From: Daphnia pulex
Lineage: Eukaryota; Arthropoda; Branchiopoda; Diplostraca; Daphniidae
Reading direction: 5' to 3'
DNA: 64,000 nucleotides
NCBI RefSeq assembly: GCF_021134715.1
Contig: NC_060019.1
Location: forward strand, 124,001-188,000
Shown here: in pieces, positions 10,420 through 22,654 of the stretch
Layout of the letters: every line of letters begins with the position of its first letter
How positions within the stretch are numbered: the first letter of the stretch is position 1
Notes under the pieces: generated by a model
Database searches by the model: none
Seen by the model: the letters and a program-made list of their open reading frames with translations, nothing else
What the model was told of the DNA's origin: nothing
Made by a program: the position numbers and the translations under genes

Positions 10420-12894
10420 TCAGGTGGTTAAAACGTCAAAACCGACGATAACTTTGCTGGGAGAACTACGAATGAGACTGGTGTAATCGGTGGCAGTTGA
10501 AGCATCTTCCTTGGTGCTATCGGCATTGTTATTGGATGAGTGCACTCCACCAGGAGCAGGAGCAGAGTCACCCGTGTCTGGCAGTTCAATTTCGGGAGTT
10601 GTCACAGCCACTGGAGTGACGGTGAAACGGGAGCGTGGGGAAGGTAAAGGCGATTGACTCGGTGCATCCACTCGAGTTACCTGGACAAATTGATAAATAA
10701 ACTTTGAATAATTTTTAATTAAATTAGCACAGTAGAATGTCACCTTAAATCTTCCTCCGCTGGGTGAAGGCAGTGGACTGGGTGACGGACTGGGCGAAGG
10801 GCTGGGCAATGGACTGCGAAGTTTCCGCCTGGGCTGTTGATCATCTTCTTTGTTATTCAATGGGAGGAGCAGCTGCTTATCGCTCGGCGGGACCAGACAA
10901 GTGAGCGAGATTTTGCGAGACATGACCTCATCAGCATTGGCTTCTTTATTGTTGCTGGACCGCTTGTTGAGATCACTGGGCAGGCTGGACAGAGTGTCAC
11001 TGTCGTTGGCTTCAGTCTCGTGAGATGTGCAGCAAGTGGCGATCTCTTCAATCAGACGCTGATACTCGGCAGCATTTTGATGGTGGCCGGAGGTAGTAGA
11101 AGGAGGAGGATCGATGGGATCCAAGTCCAGTTGGTTGATGGTCGGACAATGTTTGAGAGCAGCAGCCAGGGCCATCAATCCTGCCAGTGCGATCTGGTTT
11201 TTACGCAAATCAACCCGTTTCAATTGCGTTCCAGTAGCCAACGATTCGGACAGCGAAATGATCCCTGGGCACGTCAGTCCGTTCTCCTGGAGTCCCAAAT
11301 GCAAAAGCCAACGGTTGCGCTCCAATCCAGATGGAATGAGTCCAATAATTCCTTCGTCGCCTAATTTATTATGACCCAAATTAAGTGTTTGCAGAGTCTG
11401 GTTAGTTGCCTGTTTAAAAATAATAAAGCTGTTTAATTATCGTGAAAGTTGTTTAATGTTGTAATTTAAAATGTACCAAAACTTTGGCGAGAGCGGGAGA
11501 CGATTCGTGAGTGATACCGTTGTTCCAGACGACAAGCGAGATCAGTCCAACATTATCCAACAGAGCATCGCAAATGTAACCCATTCCTTTATCTAAAATT
11601 TCGTTGTTCCTAATATAAAACCCCAAAATTATTATCAAAATTTTGTTGTTTAATTAAATTTGATTCACCTCAAGTCTACGTGCTGAAGTGACGAATTTCC
11701 AGTCAACAAAATACCAAGCTGTAAGGCGTCGAAAGGCGTTAATTTGTTTTCGGCCAGGTGCAGCTCACGAAGATTCCGGTTCATTTTCAATGAACTTGCT
11801 GTTGAGTAACAACAACTTGTTATTGTGTTTTGTTGGTTTATATTTAAAAATTTTAGTAAACAATACCGATGATGGCAAGCGACCTTCCGGTGAGACCACA
11901 ATCGTTCAAGTACAAAACCCTTAGGCGAGAGTTGGATCTCAGTGCCCTGGCCAGTAAAGTTGAGCTGTGTTCCGATAGCCCAACTTGAGCTGCGTCCAGC
12001 CATTCCAAACACTCGGTCTATATGTACGACACAATAACAAACGTGAGTCATGGGTTAAAAAAGATTGCACAGGAAAAACAATAACCACACCCTTTTGATC
12101 ATGCGACAGCACGCTTGCCAGCCCCTGCTGGTCATGTTCTTGTTGGAGGCGATGCTCACATGGGTGGCTGCTTCGTAAAATTCGATCATGTCGAACAATG
12201 CAATCAGACCCTGATGATGGGAGAATATTACAGCATATGAATTAAACATTTTTCAGGCCATGTGACGGGACTTACATCATCACTGGAGTGGGCATCTCCA
12301 ATATCCAAGAGTTTCAGAGGAACATTTTTCAAAACATCCTCCAACGATTCACAGTCATGGGAATTCAAGTTGCGTCCTCGCAACGTGAGGCTGGCCGAGC
12401 GTGGACGACTCAAGTCCAAAGTCTAACTTCCAAAAAGGGAATAAATTAGCATATATTTTTCCCCATTTTATGGGTTTGTACCCAATGACCTTTAACTGCT
12501 CAATAATGTGCTCAACAGGTTCAGCCTCGTTCTTCTTGCACGAAGAGGTGTATGCAGCAACAATGTTGATATCACTTTCTTCTTCGGTAAGGATACATTC
12601 TGAAATAATTTTAAACAAATTTATTATCTGGAAAGTTACAATACATAAAAGCCTCAATATACCTGGAACGTCAGGAACTGTGGGCTCTAGGTTCTGGACC
12701 AACTGGGTCTCGTCAGAAGGGAAAGAAACTCTCTTCTCCAACATCCTGCGTTTCTGCTTGATGCCTTCGAAGGGCAGGTCAGAAGACTCGTCCAGATTGT
12801 GAGAAAGATCAAGTTCATTTGGGGTTTCATTTCCCGTCTGACATGCACCTGTGAAACGTAACCTGCTGCTCCACTCTTCAATTTCTTCAGCCAT
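10420..12894 (-). CDS. PPP1R37: Protein phosphatase 1 regulatory subunit 37 (leucine-rich repeat)
   Basis: Nine exons (12894-12663, 12599-12490, 12422-12276, 12210-12091, 12017-11867, 11798-11669, 11609-11477, 11409-10744, 10680-10420) sum to 649 aa. Near the N-terminus is the PP1-docking RVxF motif KRVSFPSDE. A run of leucine-rich repeats follows (including ALFDMIEFYEAATH, NLRELHLAENKL, LNLGHNKLGDEG, RVDLRKNQI), then a Ser/Pro-rich tail with the family's KVTRVD segment near the end. PPP1R37 binds and inhibits the PP1 catalytic subunit. The first Met at 12894 is preferred because it opens directly before conserved sequence. An in-frame upstream Met at 12927 is possible. The exon 2 donor (GTCATT) is weak but needed for frame and homology. 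Confidence 0.9.
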
Positions 12895-13888
12895 CTTAGA
12901 ATGAGTAGCGAGAATCATGACCCACACCTGTCAAGAGGAGTTGGACAAGTTGAGAAACGTGTTCGACGCAGAAAGAAGACATATGTTGGCAATAATAAGT
13001 CTATATAGCAACAAGAGTTCTTACGAGCGATCACCAGATAGCATTTCCATCCAACTGAAGCGAGTGCGTATAGATTTCCCCGATCAAAACCTCGAGTTGA
13101 AAATATTATTAAATGGGAATAACATGTATAGAGAATTGACACAGTGACCACGAGCACGACGACAAGCGAAAGGGGTATATGTAGCTTAGCGTTATATGTT
13201 TTTTTGTTGTTGTATGGCGTGATAAGTCTCGCAGTAACAAGGCAACGACCAATCAGCTGCGAGAGTAAGGAAACAACTGAAGAGCGGCCCTGTTACTGAG
13301 CTGTTACGTAGTCTGCACACAGCAGACCTTCATCGTTCGTTCGTTCGTTCGGACTTCGGCGGGAGTCATGAGAAATGACCGAGCGAAAAAAAGCCCCCCC
13401 ACTGTCCCCCGTAGGGTGGTAGCCTATACGCTTTTCTCGTGAATTGATTGAGCTACGCTGTGTGGGTTCAGTGTACTCTGTACCGAAAAATATCGATGCA
13501 AAAATAAAGGGGAACACGCACGTGAAAGGTGTGTACCATTACCGTATTCCCCCTATAGCTCGTGTATTTTTACGATGCCGGTGTATACTTTAATAAATCC
13601 CATTGAAAACACACAAAGTTCTTGCCAGACTGACTGGCGCGCCTTGTACTTTCTCATCTCTTTTTCCACTTGAAAAATTTGCATTAGCGTAACGTATCAT
13701 TAAAATGATAAGAGAGAGAGCTTTCGGCAAACATTTGCATAATGAGAGATTGCCACAGCTGTCTGGGTCACGTAGCAAATTATGTGAGAGGTGCAACAAT
13801 GAAGACAAAAAGGGTGAAAATCGTTATGAAATTAAACACGAATAGCACATTTGTTTTTATTTAAAAACCAAGTCGAGTTATTTTGTGA
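12895..13888. other. Intergenic: PPP1R37 upstream region and GPKOW 3' flank
   Basis: No supported gene. It should contain the PPP1R37 promoter (minus strand, near 12900-13300). A CGTTCGTTCGTTCG microrepeat is present at about 13334-13351. Open frames on both strands are short and without recognisable domains. Confidence 0.5.
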
Positions 13889-15940
13889 TTACAAGTTGCG
13901 CACATCTCCCGTGTATTCGCAAATGTCGTCGTAGTCTAGTTGGAAAACTTCATCGCGATCCGGTAGAATCTGGACGGTGGCCGTGTATCGTTCCTTGTCC
14001 CTTTCAATCACTTGGCAGACCTTTTTATTAAAAAATAAACAAGTTAACAAAAACAACATGTGTGTAAATTTCAGCTAACAACCTGTCCTTTTCGTTTGCC
14101 CTTGACGACCATGACGTAAGCGGGATCGCTACGCGGAATGACAGTTTCCAATTTAGAAATGTTGACGTTTTCCAAAAGTTTCCCGTTTTCGGCTTTGCAA
14201 ATGCAATGATTCTTGGAAATCACGTCCACCACAACCATCTGGAATTCATACCAATCGGCGTGAGAGAAATTCATCTTTTATTTTTAGGACATTTTTATTT
14301 ACTTTCTGTTTGTAGAATTGGCCGTCCTTGAATGAAGAATCGACGCAGCGGACTCGCAAGAGTGGGTGAAGCCAAGGTTCTCGTTTCTCGTCAGAACCTT
14401 TCGACGACCGATTTTTAGAACGAGATTCTTTCTTCTCATCACGGCGCTCCCGACTGCCACTCCGACGACTACCTTTTTTAAAATAAAAGGAAAAAATTAT
14501 TATAGTGGAATTTCATTACAAACTGATTAATTAACAACGGGAAATTCTGACGGTACGGGCTGGGCGGCTGGCACGAGAACGCCAATGATAAATGTAGGAA
14601 AGCGTGACCTTGGGTAGGAGGAGCTAGACAGGACAATCTATCACTACTTACGATGGCTAGGACTATGCTTCCGTTTCTTTCTGCTCTCGCGATCATTTCT
14701 TTCCTTCTCGTTTCGCTCCTTGTCCTGTTTCGTTTTGTACTCGTCGTATTTTTCCTTGTCTGAGAATTAAAAGAAAGATGATTAATTTCAAGAAGAAATT
14801 TGGCTTGAAATAGATTTAATTTACTCAGAATCCTGGCGGAATCACGATATTCTTTAGCAGAAACTGGTTTCAGAAAGAGCTCGCTCATTTCCAATTCGTT
14901 GCTTCCGACAGCCATCCGCACCAGAGCACGACCAGTGTTTGCGTCCATGCTAAGAACCTGATGAAACAAATTTAGTTATAATTTAATGGCAGATTTTAAT
15001 AGAATTTTTACTTACTTGTCCATATAAACCTTGATGTTTCCCGCTGAGCAACTGTACATTTGCACCGATAATCACTTTGAGCTCTTCTTCGCCTTCTTTT
15101 GGCTTTGTTAAAGCTTTAGCTGCATTTTCTAAAACAGTACGGTCAGCCCCAAGACCAAGTCCTTTAGGCCTAAGTTTCACCTCCATGGGAGCAGCCACTC
15201 TTGATTGAATAAAAGATAATTTGATGAGAATTCAGAACCATTAATTAATGTGAAATATGGCAATGATACCCTTTTCTAGAGAGACCGATACCCTCTGAGG
15301 CTTTCCAACCCATTCCTCTCAACATGGCCATTCCATAGGCTTCCACTGGGATCGCTTCATAATCATCAAGTGTGGACTAGAGAGAAATGTCAAGAGTTAA
15401 TTACATAATTAAGGTGCAGTTGCGAAATTCAGTACCTGATCTGCACGGAGGGAAACATCTACTTTTTCATCTGTTTCAAAGCCAGATGGAACACGATTTT
15501 GCATAAATAGGGGGATATCAATGTTGGAGGGTACGCCATTGCCTCTGTTCTCCCAGCCATCAACAGCCTTCAGTGTTTCTTGCAGGATTTCTTTTTCGGC
15601 TTGCTTGTCCAAGTCTGATGCTTCTGTGTTCTCGGTTTTGGTATCACTGCCAGGGGTCCTCCACCGATTCTTTGTTATAAGAGGAATAACCAGTTCCTTT
15701 TTGGGTGCTTTTTTGATGGATCTAAATAGAATAATGCAGAAAATGAATGTAAAATTAATATTTTGTGGCGGGAAAAGCAACATACCCATTGATTTTGTTG
15801 TGCTCGACAGTTTTGACGAAATCAGTCTCTTCGCGAGTTTCTTGAGTCGTATCCAATAGTTTCGACTGAGTTAATTTCACGTTATCATGTTTCTTTTTTG
15901 AACTAAAGGCAAAAGACACACCAGGCTTGGTTTCCGACAT
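13889..15940 (-). CDS. GPKOW: G-patch domain and KOW motifs protein (spliceosomal)
   Basis: Nine exons (15940-15786, 15721-15436, 15376-15270, 15199-15016, 14957-14825, 14759-14652, 14472-14303, 14238-14083, 14020-13889) give 476 aa, about the same as the human protein. Seen in order: an N-terminal SFAFSSKKK-type start and [17 protein letters not shown]; a G-patch ([19 protein letters not shown]); [10 protein letters not shown]; a first KOW ([15 protein letters not shown]); a basic RS-like linker; and a second KOW ([13 protein letters not shown]) with the conserved acidic C-terminus. GPKOW (Spp2 homologue) binds the helicase DHX16/Prp2 through the G-patch and acts at spliceosome activation in the nucleus. 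The ATG at 15940 starts the conserved MSETKPG segment. All splice sites are canonical. Confidence 0.93.
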
Positions 15941-16528
15941 AATGACACACGAATACGTTAATATCAAGGATTTCCTTTTCGCTCAGAAGATGTCTTTATG
16001 GAAACAACAAAAAAGGTGGGGAGACGCAAGCAGACGAACATTGAAAAATCAAATCAGACAACTGCCGTGCATTCTGCGGTGGTATTATAACTACGCGTAG
16101 CTTCTGCATAATTTTCGTGTAATTAAAATATCTAATTAATTCGCTAGGCGAAGGCGATGTTTCGTCGTTTTAATTAAATTGTCTGAAGGAAAAATTCAAT
16201 TATGTTACTAGGCAACTGCAACTGATTTGATTTCATCCTGCCTGACGCTGATGCCGCCAGGCCACAGCCGCGGTTGCCTCTAGTGCCTACTTGACTTTGA
16301 TTAAAATGTAACCGAGTACGTAATTAAAAGGAAATGGAGCACGAAGATGAGAAGATGATATCATGGGCTCATTTTGTAACTGCCTGTAGCGTCACGCAAT
16401 GGAGATGCTCGCATCATATTGACAAAGTTGTAAGGCTTCATCAAAGAATTGAGGTCACTATATATTGATACTGATGCACGTAGACCATTGAAGTGACATA
16501 ATCATGTGACACAATCAAGTATATTTAT
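15941..16528. other. Intergenic: GPKOW promoter side
   Basis: No gene recognised. This is the upstream flank of GPKOW (minus) and the 3' flank of the possible small gene at 16529-16810. Confidence 0.5.
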
Positions 16529-16810
16529 TTAATAAAATCGAACGACCGGGGCCTTGATTTTTTTGTAGGCTGGTTCCGAAATTGACCAATCGTAACCTTC
16601 GGTGTAATCTACCAGACACTCGCTAGATGTCTGCATCGGACGAGTCAAGCAGACGACAAAATAAAACTCTAGAACAAAAATATTTACGCATTTACGAGCA
16701 TCGACGATATTTGTTCATTCCAAAACAACTACGTACTGCCATAGAGTGTTGGGTTTGATTTCGTCATTCACTCCTTCCTCTATGGTACTACTAACACAGT
16801 GCTGTGACAT
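16529..16810 (-). CDS. Possible small two-exon gene of unknown function
   Basis: Exon 1 (16810 to about 16735) starts with ATG and reads MSQHCVSSTIEEGVNDEIKP. A 60-70-bp GT-AG intron follows, then exon 2 (about 16667-16529) reads through a hydrophobic stretch (FYFVVCLTRP) to a stop directly followed by AATAAA. The joined product would be about 71 aa with one possible membrane segment. The acceptor choice (TAGAG|TTT) is needed to keep frame. I recognise no family. The order of a short ORF, intron, stop and poly(A) signal is what supports it. It could still be the 3' part of a longer gene or chance. Confidence 0.3.
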
Positions 16811-17407
16811 AATTCCAACCGTATGTTATTACAAAACACATTTATCCTGACCTGAAATTTATTTGTACCAAGTGTCTTGCTCCCATTTCTAGGAAAAATA
16901 GGGTTAAGGTTACTCGACAATTTGTTGCTTAACTTGGAATAGATTGGCTGTTTTCCCAAATAGTAGTTTATTTTTAAAAAAAGATTGATTTCATTTCGTT
17001 CAAGGTCTCCATGTAGCCACTGGCCCTATAAAAGGACAACCATTCGAGGTTGTATTAGTAGTAGAATAACCCCAAGAGACGATCTTTCTAGTCTGTAATT
17101 TTCCATTACGACGACGACATTTCAAATCTTTTACCAAATTCAGAAGGCCGGCAATTTAAATGTTTTAAAAGTTACCTCCAAGCGTTAAAAAAAGTCCCCG
17201 TATACAACAGGTAGTAAAAAAAGAAGAAGGGCGTCGATTTACCCTTTCTTTTCTCAATTAAAAGGGTCATTGACGTTTGTTAACCCCCCTTCGATTTAAA
17301 ACGGTGAAAAAAAGAGGTCTTTTACGGTCAAGGTCATCGACTGTCGTCCGCCAAACCGAGGAACTGCGTTCGACTTGTTTGCCTTTTTCGCCAGTGCATT
17401 CTGAACA

Positions 17408-19738
17408 ATGGTGCGACTCGTACGTCTTTTCTGCTTGTTCATCTCTTCTGCCACTTTTGGACTTGCCCAAGTTCAATCTCTTCCTCCGCCATGTCCAAGG
17501 TAAATTTCATCTATTTCTGTGTGTGTTGGCAATGATTAATCTTTTCGTGTTTCTCTCAATAGTCCCATTTACTGTCACGGTCCACTCTTGCACACGGTTC
17601 AGATGGCCAAATTGTATCACGACTCCAAGACTTTTGTCGACAAGAAATTACGTTTCGACCCAGAATTAGTTGCAGCCAATTTCACTCAACTGATGAACCT
17701 TACAGACAATAGTCCATCCCAAAACGATCTCGTCATCTTCATCAGTCAACATTTCGAGAGTGAAGGATCAGAATTTCAACCGTGGGATCCTTCCGACTGG
17801 CTCGACAGCCCGTCATTCCTTCAAAATATCAACAACACACAATTGAGAAATTGGGGGAAAGAATTACATGGAGCCTGGAAATTCCTAGGCCGACAAATTA
17901 AAGGTACAATGCAAATTTTATTACAAGTTTTCCATTTTTTTAAATGACACATTTGTCGTAATTCTTATATAACAGATGACGTCAAAGAACGCCCCGAGCT
18001 ATACTCGATGATTTATGTGCCTCATCCTTTCATCATTCCTGGAGGAAGATTTCGTGAAATTTATTACTGGGATTCTTACTGGATCGTCCAAGGTCTTCTC
18101 ATCTCTCAAATGAACCACACGGTTGGGTCTAAATAATTTTCTCTAAAAGTTTAAATCAATATTGACAAAACTTTTGATTATTTTGTCTATTAGGTGAGGG
18201 GAATGTTGGATAATTTCCTGCATATGGTGGATGTTTACGGCATGGTCCCAAATGGCGGTCGCATCTACTATCAGCTGAGGTCGCAGCCCCCAATGTTGAT
18301 TCCCATGGTGGATCGTTACATCAACGCCACTGGGGATGTCGAATTTCTTAATGGGCGGTTACATCTCTTGGAAAAGGAATTTCAATTCTGGATGGCCAAC
18401 AGGACAGTCTCCGTCAAGGGACACACTTTGGCGAGGTTTAATGTCGAATCGGATGGACCACGACCCGAATCTTACATGTAAGAATTCCTTGATTTAATTC
18501 GTTTTTAATAGAGGTTAAACACATTTTTCTATCAATTCCCAGTGAGGACTTTCATTCGTCTGCCCACATGAGTGAAATCGATCGTCAAGACTTTTACATC
18601 AACATGAAATCGGGAGCTGAATCCGGTTGGGATTTCAGTTCCAGGTGGTTCATTGTAGACGAAGGTCACAACGAAGGCAATTTGAGCCACATTAGTACCC
18701 GCAACGTCGTGCCGGTCGATTTAAATGCCTTTGTTTGCATGAACGCTCGAATGCTTTCGGAAATGTTCCGCAAAGTCGGAGATGACAGAAAGGCTCAAAT
18801 GTATCACGACAAGTACATCGAGTGGAAAAGAGCCATTCAAGCGGTTAGAATAATTCATTTTTAACCCAATTAAATTGATTAATTAACTTTTGATTCTTTT
18901 TTCTAGGTGCTGTGGAATGAAGAACAAGGCATCTGGCTAGACTACGATTTAACTAATAATTTGCAACGACCATATTTCTACGCATCGAATATCGCTCCGC
19001 TATGGGCCGGTTGCTTGGATGCCACTCCATCCGGTGGCGTAGACTCTGCTGTTGTCCACAGAGTGATGGATTATCTGGAGCACAGTCAATCTACAAAGTA
19101 ATAATGATGATGTTGATTATTATCGATGTGTTTGTTCACGTTTTTCTCGACTTTTCGATTTTTTCTTTTTAGATTTGCCGGAGGAATTCCGACATCCATG
19201 CAACACACTGGCCAACAGTAAGTGTCTTATTGACCCTACGGTTTATCTACTGAAGCCTAAACAAATATTTGCCTTGTTTTTCAGATGGGATTTCCCTAAT
19301 GGGTGGCCGCCCCTGCAACACATGTTGGTTGTCGGTCTTGAAAATACCGGTGACCCCAGAGCCAAAGCCTTGGCCTTTAATCTCGCCCAAAAGTGGCTGA
19401 TTAACAATTACGATGCATATCAACAAAGTATGCCCAACGCCATGTTTGAAAAAGTACGTCCAAGATAGTCTCTGATTTAATTTAAACGGTTCAATTTTTT
19501 AACAAATTCCTTTCCATTGGTTGTTTAGTATGACGTGACTGTTGTTGGACTACCAGGAGGTTAGTTGAACAACACAATTAATTTTATTCAATACCCTTAT
19601 TAATTTATCAATTTTTGATGTGCAGGTGGTGGTGAATACGACGTTCAGCTTGGCTTTGGTTGGACGAACGGTGTCATTTTAGATTTCCTGCACATTTATG
19701 GTGATCGATTGGTGACTGAACAACCGACAAATACTTAA
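17408..19738 (+). CDS. Treh: Trehalase (secreted, GH37)
   Basis: Ten exons (17408-17499, 17563-17903, 17976-18121, 18194-18477, 18543-18843, 18907-19097, 19173-19217, 19285-19453, 19529-19559, 19626-19738) sum to 570 aa. It has an N-terminal signal peptide (LVRLFCLFISSATFGLAQ) and the two trehalase signatures, PGGRFREIYYWDSYW and QWDFPNGWPP, followed by the glycine-rich GGGGEYDVQLGFGWTNG. Catalysis: hydrolysis of trehalose, the arthropod blood sugar, to two glucoses. SGWDFSSRW carries the expected catalytic Asp region. No C-terminal membrane anchor is seen, so this is the soluble type. An exon of only 31 bp (19529-19559) and a 45-bp exon (19173-19217) are needed for the frame. N-glycosylation sites (NFT, NHT, NRT) fit secretion. 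Confidence 0.95.
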
Positions 19739-20064
19739 TTATTATGTAACTATCTGATTTCAGTTTTTGTGATGAAGAGAAAGAAAGAAAAACCACTATG
19801 ATTGTAAAATTTTATTGACTATTTTATGTAAAGTAATTTCTTTTCTGTTTGGTTAATTTCCCTGTAATCCTTGTTACATAATTTGCATTATTTTGTGTTC
19901 CCGATCCTAGTCTCATCGCCATATTGTACATGATTTCAATTTTTTGTAATTTTTCTTCTATTTTTGGGTTTAGAATACAAATTGTGCACTTACAAACCAA
20001 CTGAATAATTAATTAATTAACAAATCAAAATAATTTGAATATTGCGCCAGAGCCATTTTAGTAA
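19739..20064. other. Trehalase 3' UTR and spacer to SRD5A-like gene
   Basis: AT-rich spacer of about 330-440 bp between two co-oriented genes. No gene or RNA seen. Confidence 0.5.
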
Positions 20065-20175
20065 ATGTGGCAATGTTCAAAACGTGATAATCGTCTAAAA
20101 TGTAAACATCAACGTCACTTCTTCAAACCTGTTTTGTTAGACGATTCAAAGCTTTGCAAACAAGTGGCCGCCAAG

Positions 20176-21258
20176 ATGTTGGAAAAATTAAATTCTTGTG
20201 GGGATGAATTTATTACCAGCTATTTGCATCCTTTATTTGGTGCAAACAATGATTCAGAAATGTTTTCCCAAATGGTCTGGATTTCATTCTTCTACACCCT
20301 TAGTGTCGCTGTTAGTATGGCCTTATTTCCAGCACCATATGGTAAATTTAGTAACTTGTTTTGAGTATTATCAAAGTAACCATTTTTTCATTAAAGGACG
20401 ATACAGCAGCTCAAAGTATGGCTTCCTGCTTCCTGCAAAAATCGCTTGGATAACTCAAGAATCTCCATCTTTCATAGTGCCAGTCATTTTATTGCTGACT
20501 ACATCTTCAGCGTTTTGGAATTCCACAGTGAATAAAATGCTCTTGATAGGGTTTATTATACATTACGTAAACAGGTAAAAGTTCTTAATTATTCCTTGTT
20601 TACTCAAGTTCTTTTTGATAAACCGAGGTTGACTATATCTATTTCAGGAGTATTATCTTTCCCTTGTGTGCTCGTGGCAATGAAGATACCCCTTTTATAC
20701 CATACATCTCAGCAATGGCATTTTCCATTTTCAATGGGTTCATGCAGGGGCATTACCTATTAAACTATTATCTGTATGATGAACAATGGCTAACTTCTCC
20801 TCAGTTCATCATAGGTATTTTTAGGGTACAGGAAAATTTGAAATAGATTTTATTAATGTACCTTTTGTTTTTTCAGGATTCACCATGTTTTGTGTTGGAA
20901 TGGCCATCAATATTCATTCAGGTACATTGATAAAAAAGCACTTAATAGAAGAAGTTAAAAGTTTTGTAACTTATTTTCAACAGATCAGCAACTGATTCAC
21001 TTGCGCAAACCTGGAGAAACTGGGTACAAAATGCCTGTCGGCGGATTGTTCGAGTACGTGACTGCACCCAATTTCTTTGCTGAAATCATCGAGTGGATCG
21101 GTTTTGCCATTGCTTCCTGCAGTCCTCCAGCAGCCGTTTTCGCTTTCTTCTCCACAGTCTTCCTTTGCTACAGAGCATGGCACCATCACCATTTCTATTT
21201 AAAGAAATTTGACAACTATCCGCGATCCAGAAAAATCATCATTCCATTCGTATTTTAA
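20176..21258 (+). CDS. 3-oxo-5-alpha-steroid 4-dehydrogenase (steroid 5-alpha-reductase) family
   Basis: Five exons (20176-20341, 20397-20574, 20648-20814, 20877-20921, 20984-21258) give 276 aa, close to the 255-265 aa usual for SRD5A1/2. Seen: GRYSSSKYGFLLPAKIAWITQE, the membrane segments typical of the family, GMAINIHSD with LRKPGETGYKMPVGGLFEYV, and the C-terminal YPRSRKIIIPFVF. These are hallmarks of the NADPH-dependent ER-membrane reductase that saturates the 4,5 double bond of 3-oxo-steroids. The start at 20176 is chosen for length. An in-frame ATG at 20065 would add 37 residues. In crustaceans the substrate may be an ecdysteroid precursor or another enone, which cannot be told from sequence. 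It best resembles the SRD5A1 subgroup. Confidence 0.9.
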
Positions 21259-21497
21259 ATTGTTGGAGTGTTTTGTTCTTTATGTTTAAAGTAGGAGAAA
21301 TCTAGATGCTATGGCCAAATGTTTTTATGCAGATCAAACATAATTTTCAGAATAAATTGAATCAAAGAGATTCGGTTCTGTTTTAATCGTGGTAAAAAAT
21401 TACGTACATTCATTCTGCTTTACAATTGAAACTAGAAATGTGTATTTGACCAGCAAATGGGTAAGATTAGATACTTCAAAAGGTCAGAACAAATTGA

Positions 21498-21896
21498 TTA
21501 ACACATATTTTCGACTTTTGAAAAATAGTAATCAGCTTCTTTAGTACGGCGGTTGACGAGTTCTTGAACAACTTGGCCATTCACGTAAACCCATCGCAAA
21601 CATTCGTCGCGGATAGTTGGGTTGTCAGGGCCAGACACGCACCTTTTTCAAAAGAGTTGAAGTCGAGAACGCTCCGGTTCCGATGTTGTAAGTGATAGAG
21701 ACTAGCGCGTCGAATTGAACTTGTCTTATAACAACTCCGGTTCCAACTAGTCGGTCAACCTCTGGGGCGAACTTTATTTTTAAAGAATTCTAATTTAATG
21801 CTTACTTTATTCGCGCTAATTATTAAAACTCACTGATTGATCCACCCAGTATTGAAACAAATCATCGGCTCCTTGCTGAGTGATGGTGTCTCCTTT
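21498..21896 (-). pseudogene. Remnant of phage-type lysozyme (GH24), frameshifted
   Basis: On the minus strand, 21896-21834 reads GDTITQQGADDLFQYWVDQS. A short GT-AG intron follows, then 21789 onward reads through FAPEVDRLV and FDALVSITYNIGTGAFSTSTLLKK. After a +1 shift near 21650-21657 it continues RDECLRWVYVNGQVVQELVNRR...ADYYF and stops at 21498. This matches the C-terminal two thirds of T4-type (GH24) lysozymes, which cleave bacterial peptidoglycan. The N-terminal part with the catalytic Glu and the GYGH segment is not found within the next kilobase upstream. So this is a truncated, frameshifted copy, or an assembly error plus a missed exon. GH24 genes in animals are usually explained by transfer from bacteria or phage. 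The intron shows it is a eukaryotic gene copy. Confidence 0.65.
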
Positions 21897-21959
21897 AATT
21901 AATTAATTAATTCGCTATGGTCGACCTGGGTCCGCATCACTTCATCTTTGATATCGAAT

Positions 21960-22654
21960 AAAGGTACACAACTGATAATATTGACACGAGCAGGTTAACG
22001 GCGGGCGACGCTGATGTCGATGATGGTCACACAGTTTAAGTTCGTGGAGGAGCTCAACGTTAAGAGCACAGACTCCCCACCTTTGACTCAACTCTACCGA
22101 CCACACCCTTTCGCTAGATCGACGGTGCCAACAACTGAACAAACACAGCACAGACCCACACACCAGATGCAATCAACTCGTCAAGTAGGACGTATTTTTA
22201 TCTGATGTTAGTTTAACGTTCCTCTGCATACGTATGTGCAGCTCGACGAGGATTACGCGTTATTATGTTCCCAAAAAGATGACGCAATACCTAGTTGCAA
22301 ATAAAACAATATGTTGTGACCCTATGTTGGTCTGATTTGATCACATTTTCAAGTTCAGATATAGGCCTAGCTACTCTCGGGCCGACATTACATAATATAG
22401 CACCCACAATCATAAATTTACCTTTCTTATTACGACAACAGCGATGTTTCTAATGTCTTGGCTGATTTTGACAGTTTGAGCAGCGACAAATTAAAAAGTG
22501 GTGTTTAGTTTAGATTTAGAACTGATGCGCAGGAAGATTTTACATACCTGCCAGACTATGTGTCACTGGTGTCACCAGGTGTCACCCAAATGACCCAATG
22601 ACATGTCATTGCAAATACGGCAAAATTGTACTTTTAATATTGATCTAGTGTTTT
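21960..22654. other. Gene-poor stretch
   Basis: Open frames on both strands are short, composition-biased and without splice context. I see no gene, RNA or element here. Confidence 0.4.

Noticed and set aside
12917-13147. Plus-strand 76-codon frame in the PPP1R37 promoter
   Set aside because: No recognisable domain or splice partners. It overlaps the 5' end of a convincing opposite-strand gene.
21942-22205. Overlapping small frames on both strands upstream of the lysozyme remnant
   Set aside because: They do not supply the missing catalytic exon (no E...GYGH pattern) and have no other support.
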